DNA of 64,000 nt from Metabacillus kandeliae (GTDB lineage Bacteria; Bacillota; Bacilli; Bacillales; Bacillaceae): assembly GCF_021166585.1 (NCBI RefSeq), contig NZ_JAJOZE010000009.1, forward strand, positions 62,001 to 126,000, written 5' to 3'. A program made the translations under genes and the position numbers. Every line of letters starts with the position of its first letter. Positions within the stretch are counted from its first letter, which is position 1. The notes under the pieces were generated by a model that worked only from the letters and a program-made list of their open reading frames with translations, had not been told where the DNA came from and did not search any database. Shown piece by piece: positions 34,144 to 44,761 of this stretch.

Positions 34144-34737
34144 GTGGAAGCTGCATTATCGAAAAAGGACCACATTTTAAAAGCAGCCCTTCATCTTTTT
34201 GCGGAGCGGGGGTATGATGCAACAACGGTTCCGAGCATCGCTGAAACCGCTGGTGTTGGAGCAGGTACGATCTATCGGTACTTTGATAACAAAGAAACGC
34301 TTGTTAACCATTTGTTTCAGCATTGCATCTCAAGGCTTGCGGATATATGGAAAGCCAATGATGGACTGAATGAATTTAAAACGCGCGATCAATTTCACAG
34401 ACTTTTTTACGGTATGGTCTCCTATTCGGAGGAAGAGGAATATGCTCTTCATTTTTTGAGGGATCATGCCTATGCGCATTTTCTGGACGAAGAAAGCTTA
34501 AAAGCATTTGACGAAACGCTTGGCATTCTCCGGGACTTTTTTGAAGAGGGCCAAAAAAAGGAAGATATTAAAAAACTGCCCTCAGACGGCTTGATTGCGA
34601 TTTTGTTCGGGGCCTTTCTGGAATTGCAAAAAATGGTCTGGTCCGGCCATCTGATCCTGTCGCCAAAGCTGCTTGCAGATCTGGAAGAAAGCTTATGGGA
34701 TGCCGTCCGCATAAATAAAGGAAGTCTTACCATCTAA
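34144..34737 (+). CDS. fatR: TetR-family repressor of the P450 operon (FatR/Bm3R1-like)
   Basis: 197 residues from GTG 34144, 7 nt after CGGAGG. The ATG at 34111 is inside the operator palindrome and is rejected. The TetR DNA-binding domain occupies about 8-55 ([34 protein letters not shown]), followed by a helical ligand domain. Position directly before CYP102A and the palindrome identify it as the FatR/Bm3R1 homologue: it represses the operon, and fatty acids relieve repression. 17 bp to the P450 gene. Confidence 0.9.
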   Translation: MEAALSKKDHILKAALHLFAERGYDATTVPSIAETAGVGAGTIYRYFDNKETLVNHLFQHCISRLADIWKANDGLNEFKTRDQFHRLFYGMVSYSEEEEYALHFLRDHAYAHFLDEESLKAFDETLGILRDFFEEGQKKEDIKKLPSDGLIAILFGAFLELQKMVWSGHLILSPKLLADLEESLWDAVRINKGSLTI

Positions 34738-34754
34738 CTGAAAGAAGGGAAAGC

Positions 34755-37700
34755 ATGAACACGTTAATGAAAATCCCTAATCCTGAATTAACTGGTGCCG
34801 TTGAAAAGCTGCCGCCGCATGATCCTCAGAATCCTGTGCAATGGCTGATGAAAACAGCGGAAATTATGGGGCCGATTTTTCAGCTGCAGACGCCTGAACG
34901 GATGGCCACTTATGTAACGAGCAGAGAATTTGCTGCAGAAGTGAGCGATGAAAAGAGATTTGCCAAGAGCGTCAGTCCGGCGCTCCAGAATGTCCGGGAA
35001 TTTGCCGGAGACGGACTGTTTACAAGCTGGACTCATGAGCCAAATTGGAAGAAAGCGCACAATATTCTTCTGCCGAGCTTCAGCCAAAAAGCGATGAAGG
35101 GCTATCATAGCATGATGGCTGATATCGCCGTTCAGCTTGTGCAAAAATGGGAACGGCTGAATCCAGGAGAAGAAGTCGAGGTATCAGACGATATGACCCG
35201 GCTTACGCTCGACACCATAGGCCTCTGCGGATTCAATTACAGGTTCAATAGCTTTTATAAAGAAAAAAATCATCCGTTTGTCGACTGTATGGTCCGTTCA
35301 CTCGGGGAAGCGATGAACAGAGTTGCAAGCCCTGATGTGCCTGAGGAAAGACAAAAGCAATTTCAGGATGATATTTCCTATATGTTCGGACTTGTTGACT
35401 TTCTTATAGAAGAACGAAAAAAGAGCGGTGAAAATCCGGGAGATCTGCTTTCACATATGCTGAACAGCACAGACCCGGAAACAGGAGAAAGGCTGGATGA
35501 CGAGAACATCCGCTTTCAAATCATTACTTTTCTGATTGCAGGGCATGAAACGACAAGCGGCCTGCTTTCCTTTACCCTTTACTATTTGCTGAAAAATAAA
35601 GAAAAGCTGCAAAAAACTCAAGCCGAGGCTGACCGTGTTCTGACAGATCCTATTCCGGATTACAAGCAGGTTAAAAAACTGAAGTACATCCAGATGGTCT
35701 TGAATGAAGCCCTCCGTCTCTGGCCGACAGCACCTGGATTCTCTATTTATGCAAAGGGAGACCAGGTTCTGGGCGAAAAGTATATGCTAAAGGAAGGACA
35801 GGAAGTGTTTGTGATTCTTCCGCAGCTTCATCGCGACAAGGCCGTTTGGGGAGAAAACGCAGATGAGTTTTTGCCTGAGCGCTTTGAAGATATGAGCCGA
35901 ATCCCGCAGCATGCATTCAAGCCTTTTGGAAACGGACAGCGCGCCTGCATTGGCCAGCAATTTGCCCTTCATGAAGCAACGATGATTCTCGGCATGCTGC
36001 TGAAGCATTTTGATTTTACTGATCATAAAAATTATCAGCTGAAGGTAAAAGAAACTCTGACATTGAAGCCGGAAGGATTTACCATGCAGGTAAAATCAAG
36101 AAAGCGCCCGCTTGCAGCGGTAAATTTGAAGGAGGAAGCGCCGGCAGTGAGCAGCACCGGGGAAAGCAGTGCTCAAGTACAGCCGAAAAATGCCCACCTG
36201 ACACCTCTTCTTGTTCTGTATGGTTCCAATATGGGTACAGCAGAAGGAATTGCGAAAGAGCTGGCAGATGCCGGTACAGCGCAGGGTTATCAGACAGAAG
36301 CGGCCCCGCTTGACGAGCATGCAGGAAAGCTGCCGAAGGAAGGAGCTGTTATCATCGTTACTTCTTCCTATAATGGCACACCGCCTGACAATGCGATGCA
36401 GTTTATTGACTGGCTGGAATCTGCAAAAAGCGAGGAATTGGCTGGTGTCCGCTACGCAGTCTTTGGCTGCGGGGACCGGAACTGGGCCAGTACCTATCAG
36501 AAAGTGCCGCTTCTCATTGATGAACTGCTGAGCTCCAAAGGGGCAGAATCCATGCTGCCTCGCGGCGAAGGCGATGCTGACAGTGATTTTGAATTGCAAT
36601 ATGAAAGCTGGAAAAATGAATTATGGCCTGAAACAGCGAAGAAGCTCGGTCTGTTAATTGAGGCTGAGGCACAGCAGACAGCTAAAACAGTAAATGTAGA
36701 ATTTGTCGGTCACTTGGAAGAATCACCGATCGCTAAAAACTACCAGGCGTTTTCGGCTGAAGTTTTAAAAAATGAAGAACTGCAATCAGCAAACAGTCCG
36801 AGAAGCACGCGGCACATCGAATTAGCATTGCCGCAGGGAACTCTTTATAAAGAAGGCGATCATCTAGGCATTCTCCCTGAAAACAGTTTTGAACTGGTTT
36901 CACGTGCTTTAAGCCGATTTGGACTGACAGGATCAGAAAAGCTTAAGCTTAGCGGTAAAGGATCTTCTTTTTCTCATCTCCCATTAAATAAAGCTATTGG
37001 AGCAAGAGAACTGCTTTCTGCTTTTACAGAGCTTCAGGAGCCGGCAACAAGAGCGCAGCTCAGAGCGCTTGCCTCTCATACCGTCTGCCCTCCTCATAAG
37101 GCAGAGCTTGAAGAGCTCTTGGATGATGGGCTTTACCGGAGCAATGTGCTCAATAAACGGCTGACGATGCTGGACTTTTTAGAGCAATATCCAGCATGCG
37201 AAATGAGCCTTGGCACCTTTCTTGCACTATTGCCGCCATTGAAGCCAAGATATTACAGTATTTCAAGCTCGCTGAAAGCAGCAGAAGGTCTGGCAAGCAT
37301 TACAGTAAGCATTGTTAGGGAAGAAGCGTGGAGCGGAAAAGGAGAATACAAAGGAGTCGCCTCTAACTACCTGGCTGGACTTTCCGCCGGTGAAAGGGTG
37401 CTATGCTTTATCAAAAGCCAGCAAACAGGCTTCAGTCTTCCGGAGAATGCGGAAACACCGATCATTATGGTTGGACCTGGTACAGGCGTTGCCCCGTACA
37501 GAGGATTCCTGCAGGCTCGCCGTGCTCTGAAAGCTTCCGGACAAACCCTCGGTGAAGCACATTTGTATTTTGGATGCCGTTCTAAAGAAACCGATTATTT
37601 GTACAGAGAAGAGCTGGAGCAGGCAGAAAAAGACGGTCTGGTGAGCCTGCACACTGCTTTTTCGAGAGTAGCAGGCAAGCCAAAAACCTATGTTCAGCAT

Positions 37701-37916
37701 TTGATGGAACAGGATGGTCCTCAATTGATCAAACTGCTTGAAAAAGGCGCCTGCCTCTATATTTGCGGTGACGGCAGCAGGATGGCTCCTGATGTAGAGA
37801 ACATGCTATTAAATTGCTATCAAAAAGAGGCTGGAGTGTCAGAGGAAGAGGCACAAAGTTTCCTTGCAGGGCTTCAGAAGGATGGAAGATATTCGCTGGA
37901 TGTTTGGGCTGGATAA
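34755..37916 (+). CDS. Self-sufficient cytochrome P450 / NADPH-P450 reductase (CYP102A, P450 BM3-like)
   Basis: 1053 residues: P450 domain (about 1-460), FMN domain (about 483-625), FAD/NADPH domain (about 650-1053). Fatty-acid subterminal hydroxylase. Key residues match P450 BM3: heme Cys398 in [10 protein letters not shown], oxygen-activating AGHETT at 262-267, Phe89 (BM3 Phe87) in GLFTSW, and the Arg and Tyr of the carboxylate-binding pocket (PERMATY). Also visible: [10 protein letters not shown] (FMN), [10 protein letters not shown]-type RYYSISS (FAD), [11 protein letters not shown] (NADPH) and C-terminal DVWAG. A 4-residue deletion lies between the Phe89 and I-helix regions. Intact; bicistronic with the repressor. 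Confidence 0.96.
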   Translation: MNTLMKIPNPELTGAVEKLPPHDPQNPVQWLMKTAEIMGPIFQLQTPERMATYVTSREFAAEVSDEKRFAKSVSPALQNVREFAGDGLFTSWTHEPNWKKAHNILLPSFSQKAMKGYHSMMADIAVQLVQKWERLNPGEEVEVSDDMTRLTLDTIGLCGFNYRFNSFYKEKNHPFVDCMVRSLGEAMNRVASPDVPEERQKQFQDDISYMFGLVDFLIEERKKSGENPGDLLSHMLNSTDPETGERLDDENIRFQIITFLIAGHETTSGLLSFTLYYLLKNKEKLQKTQAEADRVLTDPIPDYKQVKKLKYIQMVLNEALRLWPTAPGFSIYAKGDQVLGEKYMLKEGQEVFVILPQLHRDKAVWGENADEFLPERFEDMSRIPQHAFKPFGNGQRACIGQQFALHEATMILGMLLKHFDFTDHKNYQLKVKETLTLKPEGFTMQVKSRKRPLAAVNLKEEAPAVSSTGESSAQVQPKNAHLTPLLVLYGSNMGTAEGIAKELADAGTAQGYQTEAAPLDEHAGKLPKEGAVIIVTSSYNGTPPDNAMQFIDWLESAKSEELAGVRYAVFGCGDRNWASTYQKVPLLIDELLSSKGAESMLPRGEGDADSDFELQYESWKNELWPETAKKLGLLIEAEAQQTAKTVNVEFVGHLEESPIAKNYQAFSAEVLKNEELQSANSPRSTRHIELALPQGTLYKEGDHLGILPENSFELVSRALSRFGLTGSEKLKLSGKGSSFSHLPLNKAIGARELLSAFTELQEPATRAQLRALASHTVCPPHKAELEELLDDGLYRSNVLNKRLTMLDFLEQYPACEMSLGTFLALLPPLKPRYYSISSSLKAAEGLASITVSIVREEAWSGKGEYKGVASNYLAGLSAGERVLCFIKSQQTGFSLPENAETPIIMVGPGTGVAPYRGFLQARRALKASGQTLGEAHLYFGCRSKETDYLYREELEQAEKDGLVSLHTAFSRVAGKPKTYVQHLMEQDGPQLIKLLEKGACLYICGDGSRMAPDVENMLLNCYQKEAGVSEEEAQSFLAGLQKDGRYSLDVWAG

Positions 37917-37957
37917 TAAAAACTCCCTTTGTTTAACCGCAAAGGGAGTTTTTTTAT
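37917..37957 (+). terminator. Terminator of the P450 operon
   Basis: AAAAACTCCCTTTG / CAAAGGGAGTTTTTTT. Confidence 0.93.
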
Positions 37958-38007
37958 AGAGTTCGCGGCTAAGCAGGGCACTTCAAAATGCTTTCCACTA
38001 AAAAGGC

Positions 38008-38040
38008 AAAAAAAAATCAGACTCTGTTAAGAGTCTGAAA
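38008..38040 (-). terminator. Terminator of cspD
   Basis: Minus strand CAGACTC-TTAACA-GAGTCTG followed by ATTTTTTTTT. Confidence 0.92.
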
Positions 38041-38056
38041 TCTATGTGGTGGCGAA

Positions 38057-38257
38057 TTATATTTTTTGTACGTTAGTTGCTTGAGGACCGCGTTGGCCTT
38101 GTTCAACTTCAAAAGATACTTCTTGACCTTCGTCAAGTGTTTTGAAGCCTTCGCCTTGAATAGCGGAGAAATGTACGAATACATCGTCGCCATCTTCACG
38201 TTCGATAAATCCAAAACCTTTTTCTGCATTAAACCATTTTACTTTACCTTGTTCCAT
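38057..38257 (-). CDS. cspD: Cold-shock protein CspD
   Basis: 66-residue single-stranded nucleic-acid-binding beta-barrel; RNP1 KGFGFIE and RNP2 VFVHF are intact. Length and N-terminus (MEQGKVKWF) match Bacillus CspD. Start ATG 38257 follows AAGGAGG; the ten upstream codons in frame are leader. RNA chaperone active in cold and stationary phase. The 38258-38575 gap contains its leader and the promoter of the next gene, nothing else recognised. Confidence 0.93.
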   Translation of the reverse strand: MEQGKVKWFNAEKGFGFIEREDGDDVFVHFSAIQGEGFKTLDEGQEVSFEVEQGQRGPQATNVQKI

Positions 38258-38575
38258 TTGTGTTGCCTCCTTGTGCGCTGCGCACACATTGTATTACTAT
38301 CCTTGCTCAATCAGAAAAATGAGACGTACAATCTCGCTTTCAACGAACAAAAATAATTCTTATTAAAGATAACAGAAATAGTCAAACAATGCAAGCGTAC
38401 CTCAGCATTAGCTATACAGTTACCAATAAACAGTCATTTTTAACTACAAAAAAGAAGAAAAACCTCGAATTATCTGTATTTTCAGACCTATCTCCGTGAC
38501 TTTTTTCCTCATGCTTGAATTCGTTATGCTGCTTATCCATAATAACAGTAACTAATGAAAGCCGGAGGGATTAAA

Positions 38576-39241
38576 ATGTGCGGAAGATATTCACTTTTTG
38601 AAGATTTAAATGTGCTTGAGGAAATGTTTGAATTTGAGTATGAAGGTGAAATAGTGCCCCGCTACAATATAGCTCCTTCTCAGAAAATCCTTGCCATTAT
38701 CGGAGAAAGTGGCAAAAGAAAGGGCAGAGAGTTCAGATGGGGTCTTATTCCGCCATGGAGCAAGGACATTAAAATCGGTTACAAAATGATTAATGCCAGA
38801 TCGGAAACCATAGCGGAGAAACCAAGCTTTAAAAAACCATTTGAATCTAAAAGATGCCTCATTCCATGCACAGGGTATTATGAATGGAAAAAGGAAGAAA
38901 GCGGAAAGCAGCCCTACTTTTTTTATTTATCCAGCAAAGAGCCATTTGCTTTTGCCGGACTGTATGATGTATGGAAAAATAAAGAAGAGACTATTGTCTC
39001 CTGCACAATATTAACCTGTTCAGCAAACGAGAAGGCTCAGGATGTCCATGACCGCATGCCGGTCATACTTAAGAAAAAGGATCAGGAAGCATGGCTGTCC
39101 TCCAAATCAGCACCTGCAGATTTACAGGAGCTGTTTAAACCTTACCCTTCAAAAGAAATGGATAAAGCAGCGGTGTCCCAGCTTGTTAACTCTCCAAAAA
39201 ATGAAACGGCTGAAATTCTTGCACCGCTGAACAGCAAATAA
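38576..39241 (+). CDS. SOS response-associated peptidase (SRAP; HMCES/YedK family)
   Basis: 221 residues. Cys2, exposed after Met removal (MCGRYS), forms a thiazolidine crosslink with abasic sites in single-stranded DNA; Asn in RYNIAPS, Glu in PCTGYYEW and His in VHDRMPVIL complete the family's active site. The ATG at 38576 follows GGAGGG and is forced by the need for Cys at position 2; an upstream ATG would mask it. No LexA/DinR box is seen upstream. Role: protection of abasic sites. Confidence 0.92.
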   Translation: MCGRYSLFEDLNVLEEMFEFEYEGEIVPRYNIAPSQKILAIIGESGKRKGREFRWGLIPPWSKDIKIGYKMINARSETIAEKPSFKKPFESKRCLIPCTGYYEWKKEESGKQPYFFYLSSKEPFAFAGLYDVWKNKEETIVSCTILTCSANEKAQDVHDRMPVILKKKDQEAWLSSKSAPADLQELFKPYPSKEMDKAAVSQLVNSPKNETAEILAPLNSK

Positions 39242-39249
39242 GAACTTAC

Positions 39250-39279
39250 CGCGTCTCTTCTATTGGAAAGACGCTTTTA
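39250..39279 (+). terminator. Terminator of the SRAP gene
   Basis: GCGTCT / AGACGC stem with 12-nt loop, then TTTTAATT. Confidence 0.65.
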
Positions 39280-39519
39280 ATTGAAAGGCTCTTTATCTGC
39301 ATAGAAGTCTCAGAACCTCTAAATAAAAATTCAAAAATTTCATGTAAATTCTGGAAAAGCATATATAAAAATAGCTATCCCGTTCTTTTTCGTGCTTGAA
39401 TTTTTGTTTAAATGCTTTATCAGAGCATAAAACTGAAGCAATTGTCAGGAAACTATGCTGATTGAGTCGTTTTTTTAATTGGCTATGTTAAAGGGAAATG
39501 CTGATTTTTCCGCACTTGT

Positions 39520-39620
39520 TATCTACATTCCAGGCGGGAGCAGCGGGACAGGTGAGACCCCGCATGCGCCTCACCGCCCGCCCCGCGAAAAGCGGACGCC
39601 TGCAGCGGAAATCAACAGTC
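39520..39620. repeat. Dispersed GC-rich Bacillus intergenic repeat, copy B
   Basis: GGGAGCAGCGGGACAGGTGA, GACCCCGCATGCGCCTCACC, CCCGCCCCGCGAAAAGCGGA, then GCGGAAATCAACA. Same repeat family as copy A near 32.5 kb but with an internal deletion. 39280-39519 shows nothing else supportable. Confidence 0.75.
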
Positions 39621-39739
39621 ATATTTAAACGTGCGGAATTCAAGATTTATACGGGTCCAAAGAAAAATTTCATTCCTGTTTATTTCATCATGTGGCAATA
39701 TGAAGGGTATCGAGATTAAAACAGGGGGAGCGATAATTA

Positions 39740-40783
39740 ATGCTGGAAATACTCGCAAAAATTCATCCATCTGACAAGGAAGCAGGCAAAAAGGCTGCTT
39801 CTTATATTGATACACTTACCAAACCGCCAGGGAGTCTTGGCAGGTTAGAGGAAATTGCCATTAAGCTCGCTGAGATTTTTTCAAGCCTGTCTCCTGAAGT
39901 GACTCCTCCAGGTGTGCTCGTATTTGCCGGAGACCATGGGATCGTTTCAGAAGGGGTTTCAGCCTTTCCGCAGGAAGTCACTCAGCAGATGGTTGCCAAC
40001 TTTTTAAATGGCGGAGCTGCCATCAATGTATTCAGCCGGCAAATTGGAGCCAAGCTGGCCATTATTGACACAGGCATTGCGGGTGATCTTTCTTATGAAG
40101 GATTATCAGTTAGAAAAATCAGGCACGGTACAAGAAACTTCCTCGTAGAGGATGCCATGACAAGGGAAGAAGCAGAAGCGAGCTTATTGATTGGGTATGA
40201 AGAAGCTTCGAAAATAATCAAGGACGGAGCAAAATGCTTAATTCCAGGAGAGATGGGCATTGGAAATACCACTTCGAGCAGTGCAATTATTTCCGTCCTA
40301 AGCGGAATCAGCGCAGAAAGTCTGGTTGGAAGAGGTACAGGCATTAATGCTGAAAAACAGTTCCATAAACAGCAGGTTATTTCCAAGGCAATAGAAGCAA
40401 GAAAGCCTAATATCCATGATCCTGTGGATGTTCTTGCAAAGGTAGGAGGCTATGAAATCGGAGGGATGGCCGGTGCCATGCTAGCGGCTGCAGCTAACAG
40501 AATACCGGTATTAGCTGATGGGTTTATCAGTACAGCCGCAGCTTTTCTTGCCGCTGCTATTTGTCCTGCTGCAAAGGATTTCATGCTTGCGTCTCATTTA
40601 TCAGAGGAAGCTGGACACGAAGCCGCTCTTAAGGCTTTGGGACTTGATCCCATTCTTAAGCTGAATTTGAGGCTTGGTGAAGGAAGCGGGGCTGCCATCG
40701 CTTTTCCTATTATCCTTGCCGCTTCTTTAATGATCAGGGAGATGGCTACCTTTGAACAGGCAGGAATTTCAGGGTCCTCATAA
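39740..40783 (+). CDS. cobT: Nicotinate-nucleotide--dimethylbenzimidazole phosphoribosyltransferase
   Basis: 347 residues; makes alpha-ribazole phosphate for the lower ligand of cobalamin. N-terminal TKPPGSLGRLE, VFAGDHGIVSEGVSAFPQEVT, EMGIGNTTSSSAI, and the catalytic-Glu segment LGEGSGAAIAFP are all present. It is alone: no cobC, cobS or cobU is adjacent, and no cobalamin riboswitch is visible upstream. A salvage or lower-ligand exchange role is inferred. ATG after GGGGGAG. Confidence 0.94.
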   Translation: MLEILAKIHPSDKEAGKKAASYIDTLTKPPGSLGRLEEIAIKLAEIFSSLSPEVTPPGVLVFAGDHGIVSEGVSAFPQEVTQQMVANFLNGGAAINVFSRQIGAKLAIIDTGIAGDLSYEGLSVRKIRHGTRNFLVEDAMTREEAEASLLIGYEEASKIIKDGAKCLIPGEMGIGNTTSSSAIISVLSGISAESLVGRGTGINAEKQFHKQQVISKAIEARKPNIHDPVDVLAKVGGYEIGGMAGAMLAAAANRIPVLADGFISTAAAFLAAAICPAAKDFMLASHLSEEAGHEAALKALGLDPILKLNLRLGEGSGAAIAFPIILAASLMIREMATFEQAGISGSS

Positions 40784-40798
40784 TGAGGCCTTTTTTTA
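40768..40798 (+). terminator. Weak terminator after cobT
   Basis: GGTCCTC-ATAAT-GAGGCC followed by seven T; overlaps the stop. Confidence 0.55.
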
Positions 40799-40958
40799 CG
40801 CATTTTTTTCAGCTGACTGTAGAAAATTGTCAAAAAAACACTGCTGCAGGGGTTAAAAAATGACGATAAAAGTAGTATAATGAAAGATCTATACTAAATA
40901 CTTATTAGGTAATCCAATATAAATGAATGGAAAATGAACATAGAAAGGAAAAAGAGTT

Positions 40959-41888
40959 TTGGAAATAAACGCGGTTATACCAGAAAAGCAAAAGAATCAT
41001 CAGTGGAAGCGTGCTGCTTTTGTATTTTCAGGTCTTGGACTAGTTGCTGCGAATGCGTTTTATGGATTGAGTTCTTATATTGTCTGGAGGGCCACGCATC
41101 CTAAAAAATTGGCACTTGGGAAAAAACCGGCTGATTATCAGCTTGAGAGCGAAGAGGTTGCCTTTCAAAGTACAGACGGCTTGACTTTAAAAGGCTGGTG
41201 GATGCCTGTCAAAAATAGTGATAAAGCGATTATTTTTTCTCACGCCTATGGGCTGAACAGATATAACATGCCCTTCCCGGTGTTTGATCTTGTGAAGATA
41301 TTTCAGAGCCAGGGCTACAGTGTGCTGCTGTATGATTTCCGAAATGCCGGCGAATCTGAAGGCAATGTCACAACAATGGCCCTGAAGGAACAGCTGGACC
41401 TCCTGGGTGCTATTGATTTTGTAAAAAAAGAAAAAGGTGCAGAGGAGCTCATCCTGATCGGCTGGTCGATGGGTGCGAGCACATCGCTGCTAGTCGGCGG
41501 TGCGAGCAAGGATGTTAAAGGAATCATTGCCGACAGCCCTTTTGCAAGTCTTGATACGTATGTGCTTGATTCCTTCCAGTATTGGACTAAGCTGCCGAAG
41601 TTTGTCGGCCAGCTGTCGACGTATTTGACAAGGCTGAATTTTCACGGTTTTGCCCCGCATAAGGTAAAGCCGATCGAGGTAATGAAAACAGTAAAAGACA
41701 AAAAAATCTTAATTATTCATGCTAAAGATGACCCAGCGATCTCCTGCAAGGAAAGCGAGCGGATGAAAGAGATCTGTGATGGCATTGATCTATGGCAGCC
41801 GAAAAAAGGCGGGCACATTGAGGCTTACCGTCTGAATAAAGAAGAATACGAAGCACGCATTTTATCTTATTTAAAAAGCCTTGATTGA
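40959..41888 (+). CDS. Membrane-anchored alpha/beta hydrolase (YqkD-like)
   Basis: 309 residues. N-terminal membrane segment (about 19-42), then an alpha/beta hydrolase fold: nucleophile elbow GWSMGAS, Asp in the HAKDDPAI turn and His in KKGGHIEAY complete a Ser-Asp-His triad. Starts at TTG 9 nt after AAAGGAAA. Resembles Bacillus subtilis YqkD; natural substrate unknown. Followed by a terminator. Confidence 0.87.
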   Translation: MEINAVIPEKQKNHQWKRAAFVFSGLGLVAANAFYGLSSYIVWRATHPKKLALGKKPADYQLESEEVAFQSTDGLTLKGWWMPVKNSDKAIIFSHAYGLNRYNMPFPVFDLVKIFQSQGYSVLLYDFRNAGESEGNVTTMALKEQLDLLGAIDFVKKEKGAEELILIGWSMGASTSLLVGGASKDVKGIIADSPFASLDTYVLDSFQYWTKLPKFVGQLSTYLTRLNFHGFAPHKVKPIEVMKTVKDKKILIIHAKDDPAISCKESERMKEICDGIDLWQPKKGGHIEAYRLNKEEYEARILSYLKSLD

Positions 41889-41914
41889 ATTTCATATCAA
41901 TCAGGGCTTATTTT
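41874..41914 (+). terminator. Intrinsic terminator
   Basis: AAGCCTTGATTG / CAATCAGGGCTT then ATTTTTT; the left arm includes the end of the hydrolase gene. Confidence 0.85.
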
Positions 41915-42033
41915 TTAGCTTCCATTTCCCTCGGTTAAAGAAATCCTACCTAAATGTGCCATTTTTATAGGCAATTCGAAATTTCTGTTTTATAATTTTT
42001 ATTAGATTTCACCAAAAGGGGAAGAAGAGAAAG

Positions 42034-44727
42034 ATGAGATTAGGAATCCGTTCAAAAATACTGATTGGGTACGGCATTATTATTCTCTGCTTAATCATAT
42101 CCATCGTGATGATCGGCAGCCAGATATCAAACATGCAAAAGCAAAGAAACTACATCATTAACCATGATATAAATGTATTTAACCGCACGAACAGCATTGA
42201 AAAGCAGCTGATGGAAATGCAGACAGGGCAAAGGGGATTTTTAGCATCCGGTAATCCGGATTACCTCGAATCTTATGAACAGGCGAAAAACAGCTGGGAA
42301 AAAGAGTATGGAAACTTGCAAAAATTGATTGCAGATCCCGGGCAAAAGGAAAAGCTTGCCCAAATACATACGGCTATCCTGCAATGGATTCAGCTAAAAG
42401 GCGAACCTCTGATTCAGCTCAAAAGAGAGAACAATGCTGCGGAAGTTGAGCGCCTCTATAAGGAGGAGCCTGACAGGAATGATATTAAACAAATAAGGGC
42501 TGATTTTGACAGCTTCCGCAATAAAGAGCTTGCTGGTACAAAAGCAAGAGCTGCAGCGCTCGACAAGCAAAACTCAACGCTCGGCAAAATGCTTGCTGCT
42601 ATTGTACTGGGAACCATTGCTTTTTCAATTATTGTCGGACTGTTTATTTCAAATTCCATTATCACGACTGTCCGAAAGGTTATCGACCATATTAAAGCAA
42701 TGGCAACAGGCGGCGATCTCACCCAAAGGCTTCATGTGAAAACAAAGGATGAAATAAAGGAGCTCGGTGACGCGACCAATTATTTGCTGGATGTTATGGA
42801 GCAAAAAAGCATTGTGCAAATGCAGATCAATGAAGTAAACCTCCGCAACCAGGGTATTTCTTCAATGGAACCGCTGGCTCAAACGTTTATTCACACAGTG
42901 GCTGAAATGACAGATTCAGCTTTTGCTGCTTTTTATCTCAAGGAAGGCGCAAGTCCTGTTTTCAGCAAGACAGCAGCTTATGCAGACAATATGGACAGTG
43001 CCGGCCGCTCTTCATTTGAATTGGGCAAGGGGATGATTGGACAGGCTGCTGAAGACCAAGAGCCTGTGATGCTGAATGATTTAAATCATGGACAGCGGCT
43101 GATTGGAACCGGCCTGAGCAACATCCAGCCCAAAAGCATGTTCATCGTGCCTGTTTCCCATAAAGGAGAAACGGTGGCGGTTATTGAACTCGCAAGCCTT
43201 AACGCCTATTCTGAAAGCCACCGGGAGCTTCTTATTTCCCTTTCAGACATGATGGGGCTGACGATTAACAGCGTGCTGGATCAGATGGAAATTAAAAAGC
43301 TTCTTGCTGAATCGCAGGCAATGACGGAGGAGCTGCAGACCCAATCAGAAGAGCTGCAGACCCAGTCTGAAGAGCTGCAGATGCAATCGGAAGAATTGCG
43401 GATGATCAATGAACAGCTTGAAGGAAGAAGCAAGGATGCTGAAGAAAAGTCAAAAGAGCTGGAGCAGGCAAAAGAGGAGCTGGAAGCACAGGCGAAGCAG
43501 CTGATTGCGAGCTCTAAATATAAGTCAGAGTTTTTGGCCAATATGTCGCATGAATTAAGAACACCGCTTAACAGCATCCTTATCCTGTCTGAAATGCTCG
43601 CTGAGAACATGGGCGGAAAGCTTGCAGAGGATGAAAAGGAATTTGCACAGATCATCCATTCTTCCGGTCAGGATCTACTTCATTTAATTGATGAAATTCT
43701 TGATTTATCAAAAGTAGAGTCCGGAAAACTGGATGTCTTTTTAAGCGAAGTAAACCTGGCAGAGTTTCCATCATATGTGGAACGGAATTTTTCTCATGTA
43801 GCAGAACAGAAAGGCCTTTACTTGAAGATTGAGAAGGCTGCTGAAGTTCCGGATGTTATTCATACAGATGAAAAACGTTTGAATCAGATTGTTAAAAACC
43901 TGCTCTCCAACGCATTTAAATTTACAGAAACCGGCGGGGTCACTGTGAAGCTTGATACAGTAAAAGATCAGCACAGCAAAGAGAGCATCCGGATCTCTGT
44001 TAAAGATACAGGCATCGGCATTCCAAAAGAAAAACATGAATTGATTTTTGATGCCTTCCAGCAGGGAGACGGAGCAACGATGAGAAAGTTTGGGGGCACT
44101 GGACTTGGATTGTCGATCTGCCGGGAGCTTGCAAAGCTTCTTGGAGGCGAAATCAGACTGATCAGCGATGAGGGAATAGGAAGCGAGTTTATTGTTATTA
44201 TTCCTTTTGCGCCTGATCTTACGATAAAAGAGCAGGAGCCTGCCCTCGCTCTTTCTTCAGCAGGAGCTGAAGCAGCGGCTGCAATGGAAATGCCGGCTGA
44301 ACCAAGCGTGGCAGTATTGGAACCGCCGGCAGGACACAGCCCGGAAAACGCTCTGTCTTCAAAAAATGTCCTTATTGTTGATGACGACAACCGGAACATT
44401 TTTGTATTAGAGGCAGCTTTAAAGAGCGAGGGAATGAATGTGATGACAGCATCTAATGGGCTCCAATGCCTTGAAGTGCTTGAATCCAATAAAAAAGTTG
44501 ATATTATTTTAATGGATATTATGATGCCTGTTATGGATGGCTATGAGGCAATCCGGAAAATCCGGAACGAATACTGCATGCAGCAGGTGCCTATTATTGC
44601 GCTGACAGCAAAAGCAATGAAAAACGATCGTGAAAAATGCATAGAAGCCGGTGCTTCTGACTACATCAGCAAGCCGCTGAAGATGGAACAGCTGCTGTCC
44701 GTCATGCGGGTGTGGCTTGCACAATAA
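42034..44727 (+). CDS. rsbK: Hybrid sensor histidine kinase, RsbK-like (CHASE3-HAMP-GAF-HK-REC)
   Basis: 897 residues. TM1 (about 10-30), CHASE3 extracytoplasmic sensor (about 35-180), TM2 (about 184-207), HAMP (about 208-262), GAF (about 280-415), a Gln/Glu-rich coiled coil with repeats of SEELQTQ (about 423-500), HisKA with His506 (MSHELRTPLN), HATPase (NLLSNAFKF, DTGIGIP, GGTGLGLS) and a C-terminal receiver with Asp828 (LMDIMMPVMDG). With the next two genes it reproduces RsbK-RsbM-RsbY, the Bacillus cereus sigma-B activating pathway, in which RsbK phosphorylates RsbY. The stimulus is unknown. Confidence 0.85.
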   Translation: MRLGIRSKILIGYGIIILCLIISIVMIGSQISNMQKQRNYIINHDINVFNRTNSIEKQLMEMQTGQRGFLASGNPDYLESYEQAKNSWEKEYGNLQKLIADPGQKEKLAQIHTAILQWIQLKGEPLIQLKRENNAAEVERLYKEEPDRNDIKQIRADFDSFRNKELAGTKARAAALDKQNSTLGKMLAAIVLGTIAFSIIVGLFISNSIITTVRKVIDHIKAMATGGDLTQRLHVKTKDEIKELGDATNYLLDVMEQKSIVQMQINEVNLRNQGISSMEPLAQTFIHTVAEMTDSAFAAFYLKEGASPVFSKTAAYADNMDSAGRSSFELGKGMIGQAAEDQEPVMLNDLNHGQRLIGTGLSNIQPKSMFIVPVSHKGETVAVIELASLNAYSESHRELLISLSDMMGLTINSVLDQMEIKKLLAESQAMTEELQTQSEELQTQSEELQMQSEELRMINEQLEGRSKDAEEKSKELEQAKEELEAQAKQLIASSKYKSEFLANMSHELRTPLNSILILSEMLAENMGGKLAEDEKEFAQIIHSSGQDLLHLIDEILDLSKVESGKLDVFLSEVNLAEFPSYVERNFSHVAEQKGLYLKIEKAAEVPDVIHTDEKRLNQIVKNLLSNAFKFTETGGVTVKLDTVKDQHSKESIRISVKDTGIGIPKEKHELIFDAFQQGDGATMRKFGGTGLGLSICRELAKLLGGEIRLISDEGIGSEFIVIIPFAPDLTIKEQEPALALSSAGAEAAAAMEMPAEPSVAVLEPPAGHSPENALSSKNVLIVDDDNRNIFVLEAALKSEGMNVMTASNGLQCLEVLESNKKVDIILMDIMMPVMDGYEAIRKIRNEYCMQQVPIIALTAKAMKNDREKCIEAGASDYISKPLKMEQLLSVMRVWLAQ

Positions 44728-44761
44728 CAGAAACCCAAATGGAAAAAAAGAGGTCAACCAA

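Noticed and set aside
39498-39719. 73-codon frame before cobT
   Set aside because: Lies over the dispersed GC-rich repeat, without a ribosome site.
39621-39739. Cobalamin riboswitch before cobT or cobB
   Set aside because: The conserved B12-box and the GCCACTG element are not visible in either leader.
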